Source: SIG598 sp045538015 (GTDB taxonomy: Bacteria > Bacillota > Clostridia > Oscillospirales > Acutalibacteraceae). Taken from it: a DNA stretch of 6,182 nucleotides. Below, in pieces: positions 1-4,864 of the stretch. A model generated the notes under the pieces. It had not been told where the DNA came from. It saw nothing but the letters and a program-made list of their open reading frames with translations, and did not search any database. A program made the translations under genes and the position numbers. The stretch covers positions 1 to 6,182 of the forward strand of contig JAZSQO010000168.1 in the NCBI GenBank assembly GCA_045538015.1. The letters run 5' to 3'. Position 1 is the stretch's first letter. The number at the start of each line of letters is the position of its first letter.

Positions 1-2
1 TT

Positions 3-74
3 CTGTTCACCTGCCACAGCCGCGAGGCGGCCTTGCTTGCCGACGCGCCGGACGTGCAAAAGATCACACTCTGA
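3..74 (+). CDS. C-terminal end of an ATPase (YhaN/SMC-like, partial)
   Basis: Only the last 23 codons and the TGA stop at 72-74 lie in the window; the gene runs in from the left. The peptide reads LFTCHSREAALLADAPDVQ and ends KITL. A hydrophobic strand followed by FTCHSRE near the extreme C-terminus is what I know from YhaN-like and other SbcC/SMC-type AAA ATPases of Firmicutes, where this His lies in the switch region after the Walker B/D-loop part. That assignment is from memory of the family and rests on few residues. The reading frame and stop are clear, and a strong terminator begins about 40 bases downstream, which supports a real gene end. Function beyond 'probable DNA-repair type ATPase' cannot be read here. 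Confidence 0.5.
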   Translation: MFTCHSREAALLADAPDVQKITL

Positions 75-113
75 GAAAACCGCATAGGATCTCAATTATA
101 TACAGAAACGGGA

Positions 114-155
114 AACAGCCCCGGCGCGGAATCTCCTGCGCCGGGGCTGTTGTTT
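114..155 (+). terminator. Rho-independent terminator, probably bidirectional
   Basis: A perfect 13-bp GC-rich stem (115-127 with 138-150, extendable by 114-151) with a 10-base loop is followed by TGTTTT. It lies 40 bases after the stop of the upstream rightward gene and so ends that transcript. On the opposite strand the stem is followed by TTTCCCGTTT, so it may also end leftward transcription from the possible small ORF at 160-222. Confidence 0.85.
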
Positions 156-159
156 TGGA

Positions 160-222
160 TTATCTTTCGCTCGGAATCGGTTCCGTGTTGCCGAAGATCA
201 TATCGTCAATATCTTTATCCAT
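160..222 (-). CDS. Possible 20-residue small ORF
   Basis: On the minus strand an ATG at 222 opens 20 codons (MDKDIDDMIFGNTEPIPS then ER) and ends with TAA at 160-162. A good Shine-Dalgarno sequence, GGGGAG, lies 7 bases before this ATG. The same frame has earlier ATGs at 249 and near 270, but only the one at 222 has a well-placed ribosome binding site. Upstream on the minus strand are TTGTCA (295-300) and TAAAAT (269-274), each 5/6 to consensus but 20 bp apart, longer than usual. The terminator hairpin at 114-151 follows the stop. The peptide is acidic with no membrane segment, and I do not recognise it. It could be a real small protein, the remnant of a gene, or chance. Confidence 0.3.
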   Translation of the reverse strand: MDKDIDDMIFGNTEPIPSER

Positions 223-298
223 TCTCTCACTCCCCTCAAACAGCTCCATACGCGGAGCGCATACACACATTTTATGCGCGGGACAGGGAAAGGATGAC

Positions 299-328
299 AA
301 AAAAGAACGCCGCTTTTGATCGGCGTTC
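299..328 (-). terminator. Leftward Rho-independent terminator
   Basis: Stem GAACGCCG/CGGCGTTC (305-312 with 321-328), 8-base loop, followed on the minus strand by six Ts (299-304). It faces out of the island and would end transcription of the leftward YitT-like, membrane-protein and GNAT genes. Confidence 0.8.
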
Positions 329-336
329 ATAAAGCA

Positions 337-373
337 GTTAAAGCCAAGCTGTATTTTACAGCTTGGCTTTAAC
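337..373. repeat. Perfect 17-bp hairpin with 3-base loop
   Basis: 337-353 is the exact reverse complement of 357-373, with loop TTT at 354-356. Neither side is followed by a proper T-run, so it is not a standard terminator. It is the first of two hairpins in the left end module and corresponds in position to the 14-bp hairpin at 2064-2097 in the right module. Confidence 0.8.
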
Positions 374-478
374 GTCGTTTACAAGATATAAAAATGCGTA
401 CCCGTTTGCCTGTTCGATAAATTGGAATTTGGCGGGGATGCCCCCGCGGGCAATTCGTGCTTGGTGCAGTGCGTTTCG
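356..478 (-). pseudogene. Open frame without start, possible gene-end relic
   Basis: On the minus strand 40 sense codons lie between a TAA at 479-481 and the TAA at 356-358, with no ATG. The translation contains ARGGIPAKFQF and ends in YAFLYLVNDVKAKL, which reads like a protein C-terminus; the stop falls inside the 17-bp hairpin. The core repeat at 412-431 encodes the KFQFIE part. I do not recognise the protein. It may be the truncated end of a gene left when the island formed, or a chance open frame in a repeat module. Confidence 0.25.
412..431 (+). repeat. Core repeat copy e
   Basis: GTTCGATAAATTGGAATTTG. It differs at one base from copy d, 106 bp to the right in the same orientation. It contains the arms AAATT and AATTT around a GG centre. 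It is the innermost part of the left end module. Confidence 0.7.
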
Positions 479-517
479 TTACTGCCCTGACCCGCTCGGT
501 ATCGTTACTGCGGAACA
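432..517. other. 86-bp spacer between core copies e and d
   Basis: This holds no gene with a start codon. It contains a 10-bp direct repeat, TCGTTACTGC, at 476-485 and 502-511, and a small GC hairpin TGCCC/GGGCA near 439-452. By spacing it corresponds to one 'unit' of the array with no gene in it. Confidence 0.5.
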
Positions 518-537
518 GTTCGACAAATTGGAATTTG
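518..537 (+). repeat. Core repeat copy d
   Basis: GTTCGACAAATTGGAATTTG, with perfect 6-bp arms CAAATT and AATTTG around GG. It lies 5 bases from the TAA stop (543-545) of the YitT-like gene. It is in the same orientation as copy e and inverted relative to copies a, b and c. Confidence 0.7.
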
Positions 538-542
538 AGGCA

Positions 543-1163
543 TTATGATTGCGTATTTTGGCCGAAATTGATACGCTGTATCAATCCAATAATTTGCCCC
601 GAAAGAATGACCGTCAGAAGTGAGTAACCAATTCTGCTTATCGGAATATAGCTCAACGATAATGCAAGCACAGTAATATCACTAACAAGATATGCCCATT
701 CAACTCTCATATGAAACACATGGGACACGCACATTGCAAGAGCATCATCTCCAGATACTGCACCACCAACCTTAACACAAAGCCCTGCGCCAATACCGAC
801 AAATACCGCACCGATAATCGAAGCCAGTAAAGGTGCGTTGGCGAGTTGCGGCCATAAGGGTTCAAACTGCTCAAAAATCGAATAGGAAACAGAAAAACTT
901 ACTGTTGCGACTGCTGAATAAATAATAAATTTTCTTCCCAGAAGTTTCCATCCCAATGCATAGCATATTACATTTGCAATAAAGTTTGTAATTGATGGCG
1001 AAATATGAAACCAATGGTCTAACAGAAGGTTTAAGCCAATTACACCGCCCTCGGTTACCCCCGAAAGAGAATGAACATGATACAATCCAAACGCAAGAAA
1101 AGCACTGCTCAGTACAGCAACTATACAATATTTTATCCTAATGCCTTTGAACATTTTTTGCAA
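543..1163 (-). CDS. YitT-like integral membrane protein (no DUF2179 domain)
   Basis: 206 residues, strongly hydrophobic, with about five to six membrane segments (roughly 11-30, 56-74, 78-97, 111-130, 155-172, 175-196). The GVTEGGVIGLNLLLD segment at 35-49, the LGWKLLGRKF segment at 70-79 and the KVGGAVSGDDALA segment at 131-143 are as in the YitT/DUF161 membrane family, whose transport role is unknown. Usual YitT proteins have about 280 residues and end in a soluble DUF2179 domain; that domain is absent here. The TTG at 1163 has GAGGGG 5 bases before it and is the likely start; an ATG three codons later (1154) is too far from that site. It is the last of three leftward genes. Core copy c lies just upstream and copy d just after the stop, so the gene is flanked by inverted copies. 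The family call is firm, the substrate unknown. Confidence 0.8.
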   Translation of the reverse strand: MQKMFKGIRIKYCIVAVLSSAFLAFGLYHVHSLSGVTEGGVIGLNLLLDHWFHISPSITNFIANVICYALGWKLLGRKFIIYSAVATVSFSVSYSIFEQFEPLWPQLANAPLLASIIGAVFVGIGAGLCVKVGGAVSGDDALAMCVSHVFHMRVEWAYLVSDITVLALSLSYIPISRIGYSLLTVILSGQIIGLIQRINFGQNTQS

Positions 1164-1176
1164 TGATACCCCTCGT

Positions 1177-1192
1177 TAAATTCAAGTTTGTC
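1177..1192 (-). repeat. Core repeat copy c
   Basis: On the minus strand GACAAACTTGAATTTA. The TGA stop of the small membrane protein gene (1191-1193) is part of the repeat edge, and the ribosome binding site of the YitT-like gene starts 5 bases after it. Confidence 0.65.
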
Positions 1193-1526
1193 AGCCTAAT
1201 ATACTCGCGATTAGCAGCCCTATTCCAAGAACCAAGAAAATCAATGGAACTCCGTATGCATCGCTTTTTTTAATTTGACTCCAATGAATGGAATGCGGTG
1301 TCATGGTCTTGTGATAGGCATTTTGGAATGAGCAATAAATATGCCTCCATTTAAGTTTGTACCCAATGAGCGACCAGAGTGAAAATGCAATAGCGCAGAT
1401 GCTGACACTATAAAGTGCTAATTTCGGTATAATCAGAGCCAATCCTACCATAGTTGCAATCCATCCGTAACGATGAAAATACGCCAGCGCAATTACCCTC
1501 TTTGCAGATGCTTCTCCTTTGCTCAT
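1191..1526 (-). CDS. Small membrane protein of unknown function
   Basis: 111 residues from the ATG at 1526, which has GGAG and GAGG 7-12 bases upstream; a TTG at 1547 would add 7 residues (MAERGAV) but lies inside core copy b and has no ribosome binding site. Two hydrophobic stretches near residues 20-52 could give two membrane helices, then a polar middle with KWRHIYCSFQNAYHKT and HSIHWSQIKKSDAYG, then a final C-terminal helix (about 92-110) ending at SILG. The His- and Lys-rich loop between helices is its most distinctive part. I do not recognise the family. The TGA stop at 1191 overlaps core copy c, and 27 bases separate it from the start of the YitT-like gene, so the two are probably co-transcribed. 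Confidence 0.7.
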   Translation of the reverse strand: MSKGEASAKRVIALAYFHRYGWIATMVGLALIIPKLALYSVSICAIAFSLWSLIGYKLKWRHIYCSFQNAYHKTMTPHSIHWSQIKKSDAYGVPLIFLVLGIGLLIASILG

Positions 1527-1544
1527 AACAGCACCTCGCTCCGC

Positions 1545-1560
1545 CAAATTGGAATTTATC
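1545..1560 (-). repeat. Core repeat copy b
   Basis: On the minus strand GATAAATTCCAATTTG, the same as copy e except that the central GG is CC. It lies in the 53-base gap between the GNAT gene and the small membrane protein gene, just before the latter's ribosome binding site. Confidence 0.65.
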
Positions 1561-1579
1561 TGAATACATCTTTTGTGAT

Positions 1580-2014
1580 TTAAGCAAGATACTTAATATA
1601 GAAGTACTTGCTAAGCTTGGGATTGTCTTTGTTTCTTCTTACAAATTCCAATTCGAATCCACATTTTTCATAAAAACCTGGTGCTTGGAATTCGTTGGTA
1701 CAACAATTTATGTTCCTAAAGCCGCAATCTTTATAGTATTCCAAAACAGTCTCTATCAGTTTTCTCCCAATCCCTTTTCGCCTGTGTGCTTCCGTTACAA
1801 CCAATTCATCAATATAGATTTCAGCGAAAAAGGTTGCTCCGCTAATTGCTCCGACAACAATATCATCAATCCTTGCTACAAAACAAAACGGTGTATAGTT
1901 ACATGCAATTCCGTTTTTTGCTTCATACTTCTCCTGTTCAGTCTCAATAAAGGTCTCTAATAAACCATTTGATTCTGTTTTTTCAATCGTCAATTGTTTC
2001 ACCTTCAAATTCAA
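1580..2014 (-). CDS. GNAT family N-acetyltransferase
   Basis: Up to 144 residues. The GNAT fold is visible: strand and loop IDELVVTEAH (68-77), the acetyl-CoA pyrophosphate-binding loop RRKGIGRKL (78-86, the Q/R-x-x-G-x-G/A motif), and the late motif FQAPGFYEKCGFE (109-121), whose Tyr is the usual general acid. It would transfer acetyl from acetyl-CoA to an amine in the cytoplasm; the substrate cannot be read from the sequence. The start is uncertain. No ATG is present near the N-terminus; the TTG at 2014 lies inside core copy a without a ribosome binding site, and a GTG at 2002 is the alternative. It is the first of three leftward genes. The AT-rich composition matches the island and not the neighbouring penicillin-binding protein gene. 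Confidence 0.88.
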   Translation of the reverse strand: MNLKVKQLTIEKTESNGLLETFIETEQEKYEAKNGIACNYTPFCFVARIDDIVVGAISGATFFAEIYIDELVVTEAHRRKGIGRKLIETVLEYYKDCGFRNINCCTNEFQAPGFYEKCGFELEFVRRNKDNPKLSKYFYIKYLA

Positions 2015-2025
2015 GTTTGTCTAAC
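2006..2025 (-). repeat. Core repeat copy a
   Basis: On the minus strand GTTAGACAAACTTGAATTTG. It overlaps the possible TTG start of the GNAT gene and is the innermost part of the right end module. Against copy e it differs at 5 of 20 positions, with the same arm layout. Confidence 0.65.
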
Positions 2026-2063
2026 CGATCCAAATGCTATCACAATTTGGCCGGAGATACAAG

Positions 2064-2107
2064 AACAGGCACAGCAGTACAATCTGCTGTGCCTGTTAAC
2101 TGTTTTT
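2064..2107 (+). terminator. 14-bp hairpin with T-tract on the plus side
   Basis: AACAGGCACAGCAG (2064-2077) pairs fully with 2084-2097, loop TACAAT, followed by AACTGTTTTT. The T-tract suits rightward transcription, but no rightward gene ends here. On the minus strand there is no T-run, so it should stop the leftward penicillin-binding protein transcript poorly. Confidence 0.6.
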
Positions 2108-2115
2108 GTGAAGCT

Positions 2116-2140
2116 CCGCCGTTTGGCGGCGTTTCATTTT
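2116..2140 (+). terminator. Short GC hairpin with T-rich tail
   Basis: CCGCC/GGCGG with loop GTTT (2116-2129), then CGTTTCATTTTT. This is terminator-like in the rightward direction only. It is the outer hairpin of the right end module. Confidence 0.5.
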
Positions 2141-2141
2141 T

Positions 2142-4481
2142 CTATGTGTCGCTTTCCACCGGCTCGGCCGTCGGTTCCGGAGGCTCGGTGACTTCCGGCG
2201 GCGGAGTCGGCGTGGGCGTAGGTTCGGGTGTGGGCTCCGGCGTGGGTGTGGGTACAGGCGTGGGCGTCGGAGTCGGAGTCGGCGTGGGTGTCGGCTTGGG
2301 AGTCGGGGTCGGCGTCGGCTTGGGGGTAGGTGTCGGCGTGGGCGACGGCGACGGTGTCGGCGTGGGAGACGGAGTCGGTGTGGGCTTGGGTGTGGGTGTC
2401 TCCTTCTCCAGGTCGCCGAAGATCTTGGTCGGCGCGCCGATCACCGGATAGGGGAAGCCCTTGTATTCCAGACCTTCGTGAATCGGCTCCATGATCGACT
2501 TGAAGATCTGGCAGGCGGGGTTGTAGTAGAAATACATACGCTCCGGAATCTCGTAGCCGCACCAGACCGCGCAGACGTAGTAGCCGGTGTAACCGACGAA
2601 GTAACGGTCGGTGTTGTCATGGCCGGTTCCGGTCTTGCCGCAAACCTGCTGGCCGCCGAACCACGCAGCGCCGCCGGTGCCGTAGGCAACGGCGTTGGTG
2701 AGCATGCTGGAGATGTTGCGCGCGGTGTTGGCCTTGAAAGCCACGATGGTTTCCGGCGCGTTGTCCAGCAGAAGATTTCCGCTGGCGTCCTCGACGTGGG
2801 TGTAGACGCGGGAGTAGGTGAACACGCCGTCGTTCGGGAAGGCGGAGTAGGCCTGCGCCATCTCGCGCACGGTGATGCCGTCCGTCAGCGCGCCGAGCGC
2901 CATGGGCGCATAGGCAATGTCGGACTGGATCTGGCCGGTCTCGCCCACCACGCGATATTCAACCGCGCTCGTGACGCCGAGCTTTTTTGTCAGGAAATCA
3001 AAGGAGGTCTGCGGGGAGAGCTTGTCGACAAGCTGCGCGGCGACGGTGTTTCTGGATGTGCGCAGCGCGTCCGCGATGGTGATGACGCCGGCGTAGTCGT
3101 AGTCGTCGTTGAAGGGATACCAGGTTGTGCCGGAGAGATGGACCTTGTCCGGAGGGCCATCGTCGACCAGTGTGGTCTGCGTAACAAGTCCCAGCTCAAG
3201 CGCGGGCGCATAGGCCGTCAGCGGTTTGATGGAGGAACCGGGGGAGCGTTTGGCGTCGGTGGCGTTGTTATAGCCGAAGTTGCGAACCTTCTCGCCAACG
3301 CCGCCCTGCAGGGCCTTGATTTCTCCGGTGTAGGGGTCAAGCAGCACGCAGGCGCTTTGCAGCTGCTGCGTCTGACTCGGCATCCAGCTCACCGGAAGGT
3401 TTTCCGGATTCGTGTAGATCTCGTCCATCTGATTCTGGATGTCCATATCCAGGCAGCAGTAGATCTTCAGGCCGCCGTTGTAGAGCAGATGGCGCGCGGC
3501 CTCGCTGGAGTAGCCCTTGACCTCGATAAGATCCTTGAGGACGTCCTGGATGACGACCTCCTCGTAGTAGCTGTAGATGGGAACGGGGGCGGACTCATTT
3601 TCGCCGCGGCGGAAGACCAGTTTCTCCGCAACGGCCTGCGTGTATTCCTCGTGGCTGATCATGTTCTGCTCGTACATCTCGCGCAGGATGATCTCCTGCC
3701 GCTCCTTGTTGTTGCCGACGGGATCCTCCACGCGCTCGGAATAGGGGCTGTACAGGGAGGGGTTATTCGTGATGCCGATGATCGCCGCGCATTCCGCCAG
3801 CGACAGCTCGGATACTTCTTTGCCGAAATAGAGGTTGGCCGCCGCACCGACGCCATAATGTCCCTCGCCGAAATAGATGGCGTTGAGGTACCATTCGAGG
3901 ATCTCCTCTTTGGTATAGGTTTTTTCAAAATCCAGTGCGCGGAAAATCTCCTGCAGCTTGCGCTGCACGGTGGCGTCGTCCTCTTTCGTCAGGTTCTTGA
4001 TGAGCTGCTGCGTGATGGTCGAGCCGCCGAAATCGTTTTTCATGCCGAGGAACATGTTGACGAAAGCGCCCGCCGTGCGATACCAGTCAACGCCCTTGTG
4101 CTCCTCAAAGCGCTTGTCCTCAATGGCGACAGCGGCTTTTTTAATATACCAGGGCATTTCGTCGTAATCCACCCAGAAGCGGGTCTCGTCACTTTGCAGG
4201 ACGGTCAGCTCCTGATAGACGCCGTCGCTGTCCTTGTAATAAATCGTGCTGGAAAGGGAAAGCTGATAGTCGGACAGCGAAATGTCCAGATTCGTGGACA
4301 GTGTGTTTTTGGCATACACGGCGAAAATGCAGGTGAACAGCAGTCCGGTGCACAGGAAAATCAGCAGCACGGACAGTGCGACCTTCAGCACAAGGCGCAG
4401 CGCGCCGCCGACGGTCTCTTTTGCTGCGTGGGCGCCGAAACGGGCGACACGCCGAAGTTTTTTCTTTTTGTCAGGTTTCAT
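2142..4481 (-). CDS. Class A penicillin-binding protein (PBP1A-type, bifunctional)
   Basis: 779 residues. It polymerises lipid II into glycan strands and cross-links peptides at the outer face of the membrane. A basic cytoplasmic N-terminus (KKKKLRR) is followed by one membrane anchor (about 31-56). The GT51 glycosyltransferase shows its motifs in order: EDKRFEEH with catalytic Glu121, GGSTITQQ (152-159), RKLQEIFRA with Glu178, and YTKEEILEWYLN plus YFG (189-205). The transpeptidase shows SSIK (Ser416 nucleophile, Lys419), SRN (476-478) and KTGT (616-619). No key residue is missing. Residues about 695-769 are a Thr/Pro repeat tail, outside the folded domains and probably in the cell wall. The ATG has GAGG 8 bases upstream. 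A TATAAT promoter element lies about 190 bases upstream on the same strand. The product is comparable to Bacillus PonA in domain order. Confidence 0.96.
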   Translation of the reverse strand: MKPDKKKKLRRVARFGAHAAKETVGGALRLVLKVALSVLLIFLCTGLLFTCIFAVYAKNTLSTNLDISLSDYQLSLSSTIYYKDSDGVYQELTVLQSDETRFWVDYDEMPWYIKKAAVAIEDKRFEEHKGVDWYRTAGAFVNMFLGMKNDFGGSTITQQLIKNLTKEDDATVQRKLQEIFRALDFEKTYTKEEILEWYLNAIYFGEGHYGVGAAANLYFGKEVSELSLAECAAIIGITNNPSLYSPYSERVEDPVGNNKERQEIILREMYEQNMISHEEYTQAVAEKLVFRRGENESAPVPIYSYYEEVVIQDVLKDLIEVKGYSSEAARHLLYNGGLKIYCCLDMDIQNQMDEIYTNPENLPVSWMPSQTQQLQSACVLLDPYTGEIKALQGGVGEKVRNFGYNNATDAKRSPGSSIKPLTAYAPALELGLVTQTTLVDDGPPDKVHLSGTTWYPFNDDYDYAGVITIADALRTSRNTVAAQLVDKLSPQTSFDFLTKKLGVTSAVEYRVVGETGQIQSDIAYAPMALGALTDGITVREMAQAYSAFPNDGVFTYSRVYTHVEDASGNLLLDNAPETIVAFKANTARNISSMLTNAVAYGTGGAAWFGGQQVCGKTGTGHDNTDRYFVGYTGYYVCAVWCGYEIPERMYFYYNPACQIFKSIMEPIHEGLEYKGFPYPVIGAPTKIFGDLEKETPTPKPTPTPSPTPTPSPSPTPTPTPKPTPTPTPKPTPTPTPTPTPTPVPTPTPEPTPEPTPTPTPPPEVTEPPEPTAEPVESDT
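2177..2399 (-). repeat. Low-complexity Thr-Pro coding repeat
   Basis: Imperfect tandem ACN-CCN hexamers encode the PTPTPTP-type tail of the penicillin-binding protein, interrupted by Lys, Ser, Val and Glu codons. Because the unit is 6 bp, gain or loss of units keeps the frame and changes only tail length. On the plus strand the same DNA reads as a false Gly-Val repeat protein. Confidence 0.9.
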
Positions 4482-4864
4482 GATCCATACCTCTATGTGT
4501 TTCCGGCAGCAATCAATATGCCAACTGTAAGTTTAGAATAACAAGGCTGAAAAACTTGTCATAAAAGCTTGCCGTTTTTTCGCGCGCAGGTGGAAAAGAA
4601 CACTGCGCAGGCTGGCGAGTATGCTGTAACAGGCCCCGCGAAAAGGCAAAAAACTTTATGCGGAGTATATTATAGCACATATTTGCAGGAAGCTGCATCT
4701 TTTTTGTAAAAGTTTTCTTGTTTTTTGCAAGAATGGGTTGGAAAAGACGGGCTCTGGGGAAAATAAGGCTGGGGGATGGCTTCCAAACTGTGGAAAACCG
4801 GAAGCCGACGCCCGGCCTGAGCGCATGAAACTGCGCGCATTTCTCTTTTGGAGGGAGGGAAAAC
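4482..4864. other. Divergent intergenic region
   Basis: 383 bases between two divergently read genes. The part near 4640-4735 is AT-rich and holds the leftward -10 box. A second, weaker leftward candidate is TTGTTA (4541-4546 region) with CATATT 18 bases on, close to the gene. I see no convincing rightward promoter for the 4865 gene, no RNA gene and no supported ORF. Confidence 0.5.
4669..4677 (-). promoter_or_regulatory. Extended -10 promoter for the penicillin-binding protein gene
   Basis: On the minus strand TGCTATAAT: a perfect TATAAT (4669-4674) preceded by the TG-N extended -10 element. The expected -35 position holds no good match. Transcription would start near 4662 and give a leader of about 180 bases before the ATG at 4481. 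Confidence 0.55.

Larger units (their letters stand above)
299..431 (-). repeat. Left end module (inverted relative to right module)
   Basis: Read on the minus strand from 431 to 299: the core CAAATTCCAATTTATCGAAC, a spacer of about 40 bases, a perfect 17-bp hairpin (337-373), CTTTAACTGCTTTATGAA, a second hairpin of 8 bp (305-312 with 321-328) and six Ts. The right module at 2006-2140 has the same parts in the same order on the plus strand, sharing the core and a TTAACTG..TTT..TGAA segment between the two hairpins. The hairpin stems differ in sequence but occupy equivalent places, as if structure rather than sequence is kept. Confidence 0.55.
299..2140. mobile_element. AT-rich gene-cassette-like island bounded by inverted modules
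   Basis: Seen directly: both ends carry modules of about 133 bp (299-431) and 135 bp (2006-2140) with the same internal order but opposite orientation, and between them lie three small genes each preceded by a copy of the same short near-palindromic core. Base composition differs sharply from the neighbours: 18 G/C of 60 at 961-1020 against 41 of 60 at 2881-2940. Inferred: the stretch is an acquired element or array of cassettes. It encodes no transposase or integrase, so it would need an enzyme from elsewhere. It is not a classical integron array: the gaps between genes (27 to 53 bases) are too short for standard attC sites. The boundaries are my estimate from the module ends. Confidence 0.45.
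2006..2140 (+). repeat. Right end module
   Basis: Read on the plus strand: core CAAATTCAAGTTTGTCTAAC, a spacer with a small CCAAAT/ATTTGG hairpin (2030-2050), a 14-bp hairpin (2064-2097), TGTTAACTGTTTTTGTGAA, a GC hairpin (2116-2129) and CGTTTCATTTTT. This is the same order as the left module at 299-431, which lies on the minus strand, so the two are inverted ends. The module stops two bases before the stop codon of the penicillin-binding protein gene. Confidence 0.55.

Noticed and set aside
412..537. CRISPR array
   Set aside because: Only two direct copies 106 bp apart here, others at gene-length spacing and in inverted orientation; no regular spacers.
363..548. 61-codon plus-strand open frame ending FDKLEFEAL
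   Set aside because: It starts inside the 17-bp hairpin without a ribosome site and spans two core repeats; more likely a by-product of the repeats than a protein gene.
412..2025. Classical integron array with attC sites
   Set aside because: Gaps between genes of 27 and 53 bases are too short for standard attC sites, the core does not show paired R and L boxes, and no integrase is present. A GTTAGAC heptamer at copy a matches the R-box consensus but the others do not.
1969..2451. Plus-strand open frame with Gly-Val repeats
   Set aside because: The repeats are the complement of the Thr-Pro coding tail; its first part runs through the end module and terminator hairpins.
2478..4541. 687-codon plus-strand open frame
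   Set aside because: It is exactly antisense to the well-supported penicillin-binding protein gene, has no recognisable domains, and is rich in Gly, Val, Asp and Arg as expected from GC-rich antisense codons.
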